Assembly (NCBI GenBank): GCA_964599565.1
Contig: CAZRFE010000078.1
Location: forward strand, 1-12,043
DNA: 12,043 nt
Source: JAJUFS01 sp964599565
GTDB lineage: Bacteria > Pseudomonadota > Gammaproteobacteria > Natronospirales > JAJUFS01
Reading direction: 5' to 3'
Shown here in pieces: positions 5,108 through 12,043 of this stretch (position 1 is its first letter; every line of letters starts with the position of its first letter). The position numbers were made by a program, and so were the translations under genes. The notes under the pieces were generated by a model, which searched no databases, had not been told where the DNA came from, and saw only the letters and a list, made by a program, of their open reading frames with translations.

Positions 5108-6658
5108 ATGCAGCGGCAGCGCATCATCATCAACGTGGCAATTGCCGTGACCGTGGCGGCACTGATCATCGGCGTACGCTGGTGGCAGACGGGCGGTTCA
5201 CTCGCCGTGGCAGCGACGATGCCGTCCATCGCGGGCGCGGTTCCGGCGCCGGCGTTTCCCGGTGGTCTTGACTGGATCAACACCGGCGGCGAGCCAGTCA
5301 TGCTCGATGAACTGCGCGGCAAGGTCGTGCTGCTCGATTTCTGGACCTACGGCTGCATCAACTGCTTTCACATCATTCCCGATCTCAAGCGTCTGCAGGA
5401 GAAGCACGGCAACGCGCTCGTCGTGGTCGGCGTGCACTCCGCGAAGTTCGAATCCGAAGGCGACACGCGCAGGATTCGCAGCATCGCGCAGCGTTACGGA
5501 CGCAAAGAGCCGATCGTCAACGATCATGCCTTCGAGATCTGGCGAGCTTACGGTGTGCGCGCGTGGCCGACGCTGGTGCTGATCGATCCGGCGGGGAACC
5601 TCGTGGGACAGGTGGCAGGCGAAGGTCACCATGCACTGCTGGATGATGCGATCGGCCGGCTGATCGCGGAGTTCGGCACACGCGTCGACCGCACGCCGCT
5701 GCCTTTCGAATCCGCGCGTGCGGAACAGGAAGACACGTTCCTGCGTTTTCCCGGAAAGATTCTTGCGGATGAGCGAACGCAGCACCTGTTCATCGCGGAC
5801 TCGAACCACCATCGCATCGTCGTGACGCGCTTCGATGGCAAGGTCGTGGAGATCATCGGCGATGGCACGCCAGGCCTGCGTGACGGCGATATTGATGACG
5901 CACGCTTCAATCAGCCGCAAGGTCTCGCGCTGAACGGCGACACCTTGTATGTCGCGGACACCTCGAACAACGCCATCCGGTGCATCGATCTTGAAACACG
6001 AACGGTCACGACCGTTGCCGGCACCGGCGAACAGGTCTACATGCAGCGCGATACGTACCGCGCACGCGGCACGCCGCTGAACTCGCCGTGGGATGTGCTG
6101 TGGCATGACGGCCTGCTGTACATCGCCATGGCCGGCCAGCACCAGTTGTGGACGTATGACCCGAAGAAGGAAAGGCTTGAAGCATTCGCGGGAACGCGCC
6201 GTGAAGCGCTGGTGGATGGTCCACGCATGGAAGCTGCGCTGAACCAGCCGAGCGGTCTTGCCACCGATGGCAAGCGCCTTTACTTCGCTGATTCCGAGGC
6301 GAGCGCGATCCGCTATGTCGATCTTGCAAGCGGCGACGTCGAAACCGTTGTCGGCACCGGGCTCTTCGATTTCGGCGATGTCGACGGCCGCGGTGATGAC
6401 GTCCGCCTGCAGCATCCGCTCGGCATCGCGTTCGGCGACGGCATGTTGTATGTCGCAGACACCTACAACGACAAGATCAAGGTCATCGATCCAGGGAAAC
6501 GGACATCGCACACGTTGGCAGGCGGCGGCGAACTGTTCGAGCCCGGCGGCGTGGCGTTCGCGGCCGGCAGGCTCTGGATCGCCGACACGAACCATCACGC
6601 AATTGTTGCCACGCCCGTGGCGGAACCTGCGCTGGAACGCGTCAAGATCAATCCCTAG
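5108..6658 (+). CDS. Membrane-anchored thioredoxin-like / NHL-repeat fusion protein (NHLRC2-like)
   Basis: A 516-residue protein. Residues 5-23 form a hydrophobic signal-anchor, so the rest should be periplasmic. Residues about 50-190 are a thioredoxin-like domain of the TlpA/AhpC-TSA type: VLLDFWTYGCINC gives a C83-I-N-C86 active site, and RAWPTLVLID carries the cis-proline P154. Residues about 210-505 form an NHL beta-propeller, with repeated units such as LFIADSNHHRIV, LYVADTSNNAIRCID, LYFADSEASAIRYVD, LYVADTYNDKIKVID and LWIADTNHHAIV separated by GTG-type turns. This domain order, including CINC, matches animal NHLRC2. A redox or thiol-handling role is likely; substrate unknown. AGG about ten bases before ATG 5108 is the likely binding site. 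No terminator follows; the ATPase gene starts 68 bases on. Confidence 0.9.
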   Translation: MQRQRIIINVAIAVTVAALIIGVRWWQTGGSLAVAATMPSIAGAVPAPAFPGGLDWINTGGEPVMLDELRGKVVLLDFWTYGCINCFHIIPDLKRLQEKHGNALVVVGVHSAKFESEGDTRRIRSIAQRYGRKEPIVNDHAFEIWRAYGVRAWPTLVLIDPAGNLVGQVAGEGHHALLDDAIGRLIAEFGTRVDRTPLPFESARAEQEDTFLRFPGKILADERTQHLFIADSNHHRIVVTRFDGKVVEIIGDGTPGLRDGDIDDARFNQPQGLALNGDTLYVADTSNNAIRCIDLETRTVTTVAGTGEQVYMQRDTYRARGTPLNSPWDVLWHDGLLYIAMAGQHQLWTYDPKKERLEAFAGTRREALVDGPRMEAALNQPSGLATDGKRLYFADSEASAIRYVDLASGDVETVVGTGLFDFGDVDGRGDDVRLQHPLGIAFGDGMLYVADTYNDKIKVIDPGKRTSHTLAGGGELFEPGGVAFAAGRLWIADTNHHAIVATPVAEPALERVKINP

Positions 6659-6726
6659 CGGCGCTCGAATTCCACCCGCCCGCCTGTTACCTTGCGGCAA
6701 TCCACGGGAGCCGGCAGGGAGCCGCG

Positions 6727-8505
6727 ATGCACATCGTGAAAGAACACCGCCTCACGCTGACTGAAATCCTCGACTGGCTGACTGCCGACGGCCTGATCAG
6801 CGCGGAGCAGGACGACCTGCTGCGCACGCTGTCGCGTGCGGGCGGTTTCAAGGACAGGCATCCGCTCACCGTCGTCGCGGAACGCAACTGGAGAAATGCG
6901 CAAGCACCGTCCGAGCTGCTCGACGCCGAGCGCCTGGCGCGCTGGCTCGCGCAACGCGCCGGCCTGGATTACTTCCAGATCGATCCGCTGAAGATCGATG
7001 TCGCCCGCGTCACGGAAGTCATGCCGTACGCGTACGCGGACCGCTTCCAGGCGTTGCCGGTGAACGTCACCAGCCAGGAAATCGTCGTCGCCACCGCCGA
7101 GCCGTTCCTGCGCGAGTGGGAGCGCGAGCTTTCGCACATACAAAGAAAACCGTTCCGCCGCGTGATCGCGAATCCCGAAGACGTCGCGCGCTATCTCGTC
7201 GAGTTCTACGCGATGGCGAAGTCGGTGTTCGGCGCGGAACGCCAGCAGGGTGGTCGCGATCGCGGCGGCATGCAGAGCCTCGAGCAGCTCATGGAGCTTG
7301 GCCGTGCCGGCAAGCTCGATGCAAACGACCAGCACGTCATTTCCGTGGTGGACTGGCTGCTGCAGTACGCGTTCGAGCAGCGCGCGTCGGACATCCATAT
7401 CGAACCGCGCCGTGACGCGGGCAACATCCGCTTTCGCATCGACGGCGTGCTGCACACCGTCTACCAGCTGCCGGCCGCCGTGCTCGCGCCCGTCACCAGC
7501 CGGCTGAAGATTCTCGGCCGCATGGATATCGCCGAGAAACGCCGCCCGCAGGACGGCCGCATCAAGACGCGCAATCCGGATGGCCAGGAAGTGGAAATGC
7601 GCCTGTCCACCATGCCGACCGCGTTCGGCGAAAAGCTCGTGATGCGCATCTTCGATCCGGAAGTGCTGCTGAAGAATTTCCGCGATCTTGGCTTCGATCC
7701 CGCCGATGAGCAGCTGTGGCAGGAGATGACGACGCAGCCGCACGGCATCGTGCTGGTCACGGGCCCGACGGGCTCCGGCAAGACAACAACGCTCTACTCC
7801 ACGCTCAAGCGGCTTGCATCGCCGGAAGTGAATGTCTGCACGATCGAGGACCCGATCGAGCTGATCGAACCCGCGTTCAACCAGATGCAGGCGAATCCCG
7901 CAATCGATCTCGGTTTCGCGGATGGCGTACGCACGCTGCTCCGGCAGGACCCGGACGTCATCATGATTGGCGAGATACGCGACCAGGAAACCGCGGAGAT
8001 GGCGATCCAGGCCGCACTCACCGGCCATCTCGTGCTTTCCACGCTGCATACGAACGACGCACCATCATCGCTTACGCGACTGCAGGATCTTGGCGTGCCG
8101 GGTTACCTGCTGCACTCCTCGTTGCTCGGCATCATCGCGCAGCGCCTGCTGCGGACACTGTGTCCCGCCTGCAAGCAACCCGCGGAAGTGCCCGACGCGG
8201 AATGGAATGCACTGACGCGCGGGTGGCGGATCCAGAAACCCGCGACCGCGTTCGGAGCCGTCGGTTGCCTGGAATGCCGCAACACCGGTTTTCGCGGCCG
8301 CATCGGCGTGTACGAGATGCTGCGCGTCACGCCCGCGCTCAAGGAGCTCATTGCCGGTGGCGCATCACCCGTCGAAACCCGCAAGGCGGCGCTGAAGGCC
8401 GGCATGCGGCCGCTCAGGCTGCGCGGCGCGCAGAAGGTGGCCGAAGGAGTCACCACGGCCGAGGAAGTCCTGCGCGTCACGCCGCCGCCCGATGCCGCCG
8501 ATTGA
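6727..8505 (+). CDS. GspE/PilB/PulE-type secretion or pilus ATPase
   Basis: A 592-residue hexameric ATPase of the type II secretion/type IV pilus family, which powers pseudopilin or pilin assembly at the inner membrane. All catalytic blocks are present: Walker A GPTGSGKTT (346-354), Asp box CTIEDPIE (371-378), Walker B VIMIGEIRD (411-419) and His box GHLVLSTLHTND (433-444). The RASDIHIEP motif (219-227) marks the N2 domain, and a zinc site is formed by C479/C482 and C514/C517. The N-terminal 160 residues resemble a divergent GspE/MshEN-like domain. GGGAG lies six bases before ATG 6727. No other pilus or Gsp gene is next to it, so GspE versus PilB cannot be settled from context; the secreted-protein gene 102 bases downstream favours a secretion role. 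Long antisense frames here are shadows. Confidence 0.93.
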   Translation: MHIVKEHRLTLTEILDWLTADGLISAEQDDLLRTLSRAGGFKDRHPLTVVAERNWRNAQAPSELLDAERLARWLAQRAGLDYFQIDPLKIDVARVTEVMPYAYADRFQALPVNVTSQEIVVATAEPFLREWERELSHIQRKPFRRVIANPEDVARYLVEFYAMAKSVFGAERQQGGRDRGGMQSLEQLMELGRAGKLDANDQHVISVVDWLLQYAFEQRASDIHIEPRRDAGNIRFRIDGVLHTVYQLPAAVLAPVTSRLKILGRMDIAEKRRPQDGRIKTRNPDGQEVEMRLSTMPTAFGEKLVMRIFDPEVLLKNFRDLGFDPADEQLWQEMTTQPHGIVLVTGPTGSGKTTTLYSTLKRLASPEVNVCTIEDPIELIEPAFNQMQANPAIDLGFADGVRTLLRQDPDVIMIGEIRDQETAEMAIQAALTGHLVLSTLHTNDAPSSLTRLQDLGVPGYLLHSSLLGIIAQRLLRTLCPACKQPAEVPDAEWNALTRGWRIQKPATAFGAVGCLECRNTGFRGRIGVYEMLRVTPALKELIAGGASPVETRKAALKAGMRPLRLRGAQKVAEGVTTAEEVLRVTPPPDAAD

Positions 8506-8607
8506 GTTTCGATCCGTTCAGGCATCTCCCGACTTCGCGTTACCCGTTCTTCCACTAGCGTTACGTCCCGTCATGGCAGCTGCCGTGCGCAACGGGAGAA
8601 CAACATC

Positions 8608-9983
8608 ATGGACAGGCAAGAATGGACGCTGCTGCGTGCAAGCATCGGTGCGTTGCTGGGCGTGCCGTCAGCCATCGCAATGGCCGCCGCCGTGCCGAAC
8701 ATCGGCGGTTGCGACGTCTTTCCGGCGAACCACATCTTCAATACACCGATAGACAGTCTGCCGGTCGATGCGAATTCCGGCGCCTACCTTGCCACCATCG
8801 GCGACGACATCGACCTGCATCTCGATTTCTGGACCGAAACCGATCAGCAGGATCCCTACTTCTACGGCATTCCATACAACGTTGCGGAAGGCGGAAACGA
8901 CGACTGGAAGGTCGTGCATTTCACGTCCGCGGATCCCGATGTCGCCGACTGGGCGGCGCCCGGCGAAAGCGATTGCGCGTACTTTGTCGACGGCGTGCCG
9001 CAAGTGATCAGCCCCTGCGAGCCGCCGCAAGGCACGCCGGCGCGCATGCCGGTGCCTGATGCACCGCTGGTCGAGTCCGGCATCAACAACGATCCCGGTC
9101 ACCAGCCGTATGCCGACCATCACATCCTCGTGGTCAGCACGGCCGACTGCTCGTTGTGGGAGGCTTATCATGCGTATCCGACTGTCGGTGCCGATGACGA
9201 ATGGGACGTCCTCTCTCTTGCGCGTTTTTCCCTGAACAGCAACGACCTGCGTCCGGCGGGATGGACATCCGCGGACGCCGCGGGCTTGCCGATCCTCCCG
9301 CTGCTGCTGCGCGCCGAGGAAGCCGACACTGGCGAGATTCATCACGCGCTGCGCTTCACCATCGAAAGCGACAAGATCCGCAACACGGAAACCTGGCCCG
9401 CGCGCCATCACACCACCAACGGCGATCTGTCGATGTCGCGGCCGCCGATGGGCCAGTTGTTTCGCCTGAGGGCGGACTACGTCATACCGGAAGACTTCAA
9501 CGTCCAGTCGAAAGCCATCCTGCAGGCGCTTAAGACCTACGGCATGTATCTCGCCGATGGTGGCTCGGACATGTACATACAAGGCGCACCGTCCGCCGGA
9601 TGGCTCGAAGAAACCTTCGAGCAGGTAGGGAGCGTGCCGCATGCCGCGTTCGAAGCTGTCGACCTTTCTCCCATCATGGCGCGTGTCGGTTTCGATCCGG
9701 ATAGCGGCGCCGTGCCGCTCCCGGACCAGGGTGACGGCGGTGGCGGTGGCGGTGGCGNNNNNNNNNNNNNNNNNNNNNNNNNNNNNNNNNNNNNNNNNNN
9801 NNNNNNNNNNNNNNNNNNNNNNNNNNNNNNNNNNNNNNNNNNNNNNNNNNNNNNNNNGGCGGTGATGGTGACAGTGATGGTGATGATGACGATGGAAACA
9901 GTAGAGGCGGAAGTGGCGGCGGTGGCGCGCTGTGCTGGCTGCTTGCAGCACTCTGCATGACCCGGCTCTCCCGGCGTCGTTGA
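8608..9983 (+). CDS. Secreted protein of uncharacterised family with Gly/Asp linker and C-terminal anchoring tail (contains assembly gap)
   Basis: The N-terminus is a signal peptide (LLRASIGALLGVPSAIAMA, likely cut near residue 26). The exported domain (about 30-375) carries motifs I recall from many uncharacterised secreted bacterial proteins: CDVFPANHIFNTPIDSLPV, LRPAGWTSADAAGLPILPLL, HALRFT, ARHHTTNG, MGQLFRLRADY and ALKTYGMYLADGGSDMYIQG; no function is known to me. A Gly-rich stretch then enters the N gap (9758-9857). After the gap, the frame starting at 9858 gives GGDGDSDGDDDDGNSRGG, then GGGGALCWLLAALC, then MTRLSRRR and TGA at 9981: Gly-rich spacer, hydrophobic helix, basic end, the plan of GlyGly-CTERM-like sorting tails. 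The other frame after the gap (MVTVMVMMTM) is a product of the arbitrary gap length. True length is uncertain. Start at ATG 8608 with GGGAG upstream. Confidence 0.8.
9758..9857. other. Assembly gap (100 N) inside Gly/Asp repeat coding region
   Basis: Exactly 100 N, the usual placeholder for a gap of unknown size. It is flanked by GGTGGC repeats on the left and GGTGAT-type repeats on the right, the kind of low-complexity sequence that breaks assemblies. Joining the two coding halves in frame needs a real length leaving remainder 2 on division by 3, whereas 100 leaves 1. Confidence 0.97.
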
Positions 9984-10004
9984 TCACCACGTCGGCAGGA
10001 AAAT

Positions 10005-10026
10005 ACCCGGCTTCGGCCGGGTTTTT
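10005..10026 (+). terminator. Intrinsic terminator after the secreted-protein gene
   Basis: A 7-bp stem ACCCGGC/GCCGGGT around a TTCG tetraloop is followed by five T in all (10022-10026). It starts 22 bases after the TGA at 9981-9983 and separates this gene from the rsmG operon. AAAAT just before the stem could let it work weakly in the opposite direction too. Confidence 0.9.
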
Positions 10027-10054
10027 CATTCCGCGGGCCGGCTGCCAGATCGCA

Positions 10055-10060
10055 TATACT
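10055..10060 (+). promoter_or_regulatory. Probable -10 element of the rsmG-parA-parB operon
   Basis: TATACT (5/6 match to TATAAT) lies 22 bases before the rsmG ATG and just after the upstream terminator, where a promoter is needed. No recognisable -35 sits 16-18 bases upstream. Transcription would begin near 10067, leaving a leader of only about 15 bases. Confidence 0.45.
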
Positions 10061-10082
10061 GCCGCCTTTTTCGGGGCACGGC

Positions 10083-10712
10083 ATGAGCGACTGGCGCGAA
10101 CAGCTTGAGGCGGGACTCGGCGAGCTCGGTCACGACGATGCAGGCGTGATCGCCGCGCTGCAGCGCTATCTTGCGCTCCTGGACAAGTGGAACCGCGCCT
10201 ACAACCTCACGGCCGTGCGCGATCCCGGGGAAATGGTGTCGCGCCACATCCTGGACAGCGCAGTCCTTGCACCGTTTGTGAAGCAAGGTTCGCTTGCAGA
10301 TGTAGGAACGGGCGCGGGCCTGCCCGGCATTGTGCTCGCGCTGCTTTGGCCGGAGCTTGCGGTCACGCTGCTGGACAGCAACGGCAAGAAAACCCGCTTC
10401 TGCCGGCAGGCGATCGCGGAACTTGGCGTGAAAAATGTTGCGGTGATCCATGCGCGCGTCGAGGACTATCGCCCCGCAGACCGCTTTGTTACCGTAGTCA
10501 GCCGCGCCTATGCCTCGCTCGCGGATTTCGTCTCGAGCACGCGGCACCTGCTCGCGGATGGGGGGACATTCCTGGCAATGAAAGGCGCTCGCCCGCATGA
10601 AGAACTGAACGCGCTGCCCGCGGGCGTGCGCGTCCTTGGCGTCCACCCGCTGCTGGTGCCCGGCCTTGCCGCGGACCGGCACGTTGTCGAAATGGAACTG
10701 GTGGCGGAGTAG
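10083..10712 (+). CDS. rsmG: 16S rRNA (guanine-527 N7)-methyltransferase RsmG (GidB)
   Basis: A 209-residue SAM-dependent methyltransferase that places m7G at position 527 of 16S rRNA; in known bacteria its loss gives low-level streptomycin resistance. Family landmarks are LLDKWNRAYNLTAVRDP (32-48), RHILDSA (54-60), SAM motif I DVGTGAGLPGI (73-83), the acidic residue in LLDSNGKKTRF (96-106), and SRAYASL (140-146) followed by MKG (166-168). Length is the same as in E. coli (207) within two residues. It is followed at 35 bases by parA, the usual gidB-parA-parB order near the chromosome origin. The customary upstream partner mnmG (gidA) is not present; a terminator and a different gene precede it. 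Confidence 0.96.
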   Translation: MSDWREQLEAGLGELGHDDAGVIAALQRYLALLDKWNRAYNLTAVRDPGEMVSRHILDSAVLAPFVKQGSLADVGTGAGLPGIVLALLWPELAVTLLDSNGKKTRFCRQAIAELGVKNVAVIHARVEDYRPADRFVTVVSRAYASLADFVSSTRHLLADGGTFLAMKGARPHEELNALPAGVRVLGVHPLLVPGLAADRHVVEMELVAE

Positions 10713-10747
10713 CAGGATTTCCGGCTACATCCGCTGCCACGAGAATC

Positions 10748-11527
10748 ATGACCACAGTAATCGCAGTCACCAACCAGAAAGGCGGCGTCGGCAAGACGAC
10801 AACCGCGATCAACCTCGCCGCATCGCTGGCCGCTACGAAGCGCCGCGTGCTGCTCGTGGACATGGATCCGCAGGGCAACGCCACCATGGGCAGCGGCGTG
10901 GACAAGCACGATCTCGAGCGAACCGCGTGCGATGTGCTGCTCGGCGAATGCACCGCGCGCGACGCGATCGCGAATACCGAGTCCGGCTTCGACGTGCTGC
11001 CCGCGAACGCGGACCTGACAGCAGCGGAGGTGAAGCTCATCAGCGAGATCGGCCGTGAGACGCGGCTGCGCCGCGCGCTGCTCGAGCTGAAGCCCGATTA
11101 CGATTACATCCTGATCGACTGCCCGCCGTCACTGAACATGCTGACGGTCAACGCGCTGACCGCAGCCGATGGCGTGCTGATCCCGATGCAGTGCGAGTAT
11201 TACGCGCTCGAAGGCCTGTCCGCGCTGATGAGCACCGTCGAGCAGATTCGCGATGCGATCAATCCGCACCTTGAGATCACCGGGATCCTGCGCACCATGT
11301 ACGACCCGCGCAACAACCTCGCGACGGACGTTTCGGCGCAGCTGATCGAGCATTTCGGCGACAAGGTGTACCGCACGGTCATTCCGCGCAACGTGCGGCT
11401 TGCCGAGGCGCCGAGCTTCGGCATGCCGGCACTGCTGCATGACAAGACATCGCGCGGCGCGCTGTCGTATCTCGCACTCGCAGGCGAGATGATCCGGCGG
11501 GAAGACAAGGCACGGATGACGGCCTGA
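10748..11527 (+). CDS. parA: Chromosome-partitioning ATPase ParA (Soj)
   Basis: A 259-residue ParA/MinD-type ATPase that works with ParB bound at parS sites to segregate the origin region. It has the deviant Walker A KGGVGKTTT (11-19, signature lysine K11), Walker A' LLVDMDPQGN (35-44), Walker B YILIDCPPS (120-128), and the family-typical QCEYYALEG and VIPRNVRLAEAPSFG. It lacks the long N-terminal DNA-binding region of plasmid type Ia ParAs, so it is the short chromosomal kind. The ribosome binding site before ATG 10748 is weak (GAGAAT), which suggests translation coupled to rsmG 35 bases upstream or low expression. parB follows after 55 bases. Confidence 0.96.
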   Translation: MTTVIAVTNQKGGVGKTTTAINLAASLAATKRRVLLVDMDPQGNATMGSGVDKHDLERTACDVLLGECTARDAIANTESGFDVLPANADLTAAEVKLISEIGRETRLRRALLELKPDYDYILIDCPPSLNMLTVNALTAADGVLIPMQCEYYALEGLSALMSTVEQIRDAINPHLEITGILRTMYDPRNNLATDVSAQLIEHFGDKVYRTVIPRNVRLAEAPSFGMPALLHDKTSRGALSYLALAGEMIRREDKARMTA

Positions 11528-11547
11528 CCGGCCGGCGAGAATTTCAC

Positions 11548-11563
11548 GCGCGCGTTTGCGCGC
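11548..11563 (+). other. Hairpin between parA and parB
   Basis: GCGCGC-GTTT-GCGCGC forms a 6-bp all-GC stem followed by TGTTTCC. The T-run is too short for a strong terminator; it may act as a weak attenuator or mRNA processing structure. It lies just before the parB ribosome binding site. Confidence 0.4.
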
Positions 11564-11582
11564 TGTTTCCTGAAGGCAACTG

Positions 11583-12043
11583 ATGAGCACGAAAAAAAGA
11601 GGACTGGGGCGCGGCCTTGACGCATTGCTCGCGGGCAGCGCGCCGGTGCAGAAGAAGAGCGGCGAGTCCGCTGCGGCCATCGACAGCACGCGCGCGCCGG
11701 ACGCGGAGCTGCGTGAAGTTCCCGTCGACCTCCTGCAGCCCGGCAAGTACCAGCCGCGGCACGACTTTCACCAGGAATCGCTCGAAGAGCTGGCGGATTC
11801 CATCCGCGCGCAGGGCGTGGTGCAGCCGATCGTCATCCGTCCCGTGGGCGATGGCGGCCGTTACGAGATCGTCGCGGGCGAGCGCCGCTGGCGCGCGGCA
11901 CAGCTCGCCGGCCTGCACGACATTCCCGCCGTCGTGCGCCGCGTACCGGATTCCGCTGCCATTGCCATGGCGCTCATCGAGAACATCCAGCGCGAAAACC
12001 TGAATCCGCTGGAAGAAGCCGGCGCGCTGAACCGCCTCATCGA
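11583..12043 (+). CDS. parB: Chromosome-partitioning protein ParB (Spo0J), 3'-truncated by window edge
   Basis: ParB is the parS-binding CTPase that slides on DNA and forms the partition complex with ParA. 153 residues are visible and the frame runs off the window end. The N-terminus KKRGLGRGLDALL is the ParA-stimulating peptide. The CTP-binding region follows: VPVDLLQPGKYQPR (47-60), SLEELADSIRAQGVVQPIVI (66-85), the box II motif GERRWRAA (99-106) and ENIQRENLNPLEEA (133-146). The helix-turn-helix and dimerisation domains lie beyond the window. ATG 11583 is preceded by GAAGG about eight bases upstream. Typical full length is near 290 residues, so about half is present. Confidence 0.96.
   Translation, partial: MSTKKRGLGRGLDALLAGSAPVQKKSGESAAAIDSTRAPDAELREVPVDLLQPGKYQPRHDFHQESLEELADSIRAQGVVQPIVIRPVGDGGRYEIVAGERRWRAAQLAGLHDIPAVVRRVPDSAAIAMALIENIQRENLNPLEEAGALNRLI

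Noticed and set aside
5198..6700. 500-codon minus-strand open frame antisense to the thioredoxin-NHL gene
   Set aside because: Shadow of a well-supported gene; composition is Arg/Asp/Val-rich without recognisable domains.
6655..8049. 464-codon minus-strand open frame antisense to the ATPase gene
   Set aside because: The + strand carries complete Walker and zinc motifs in a recognised family; long antisense frames are common in GC-rich genes and this one shows no family motif.
9858..9960. Met/Val-rich C-terminus (MVTVMVMMTM) obtained by reading through the 100 N in register
   Set aside because: Depends on the arbitrary gap size; the frame starting at 9858 preserves Gly/Asp composition and ends in a sensible tail.
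8668..10029. 453-codon minus-strand open frame across the N gap
   Set aside because: It reads through the gap and through the terminator, and is antisense to the secreted-protein gene.
11564..11579. Possible parS site near parB
   Set aside because: Only the first half TGTTTC matches the consensus TGTTTCACGTGAAACA; no full or near-full site was seen in the window.

Overview
The window looks like a draft chromosomal contig from a GC-rich proteobacterium, most likely a gammaproteobacterium. This is inferred from strongly G/C-biased third codon positions, a 2-methylcitrate dehydratase gene, and an rsmG-parA-parB run, which normally lies near the replication origin. A 100-base run of N interrupts one gene, which fits a scaffolded draft or metagenome assembly. 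No tRNA, rRNA, CRISPR, transposase or integrase was seen.

Layout. 1-1419: 3' part of prpD (+), the tail of a propionate/methylcitrate locus. 1420-1923: gene-poor stretch with a nested hairpin after prpD, a weak minus-strand small open frame, and a structured leader for the next gene. 1924-2571: LicD-family nucleotidyltransferase-fold protein (+). 2729-3097: DUF2784 membrane protein (+). 3216-3581: unrecognised soluble 121-aa protein (+), closed by a clear terminator. 4516 down to 3616: a minus-strand pair, a four-helix membrane protein followed by a membrane-anchored protein with an Ig/transthyretin-like fold. 4928 down to 4731: DUF2061 membrane protein (-) with a very good Fur-box match just upstream. 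5108-6658: membrane-anchored thioredoxin-NHL fusion (+), similar in plan to animal NHLRC2. 6727-8505: GspE/PilB-type secretion ATPase (+). 8608-9983: large secreted protein (+) with a Gly/Asp-rich linker and a C-terminal sorting-type tail; the assembly gap falls in the linker. 10005-10026: terminator. 10083-12043: rsmG, parA and the start of parB (+).

How the genes may work together. rsmG-parA-parB is a conventional operon (ribosome methylation plus chromosome partition). The ATPase and the secreted protein next to it are the most suggestive pair: GlyGly-CTERM/rhombosortase proteins are known type II secretion clients, and the tail here has the same three-part plan. The rest of 1420-5100 is a patchwork of small envelope-related genes with short individual control regions.

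The strongest points for a second look are the recovered C-terminus of the secreted protein, its pairing with the ATPase, the Fur box at the DUF2061 gene, and the hairpin-rich regions after prpD and before the licD-like gene. I did not find a complete, clearly new multi-gene system. All family assignments are from reading motifs, with no database search.
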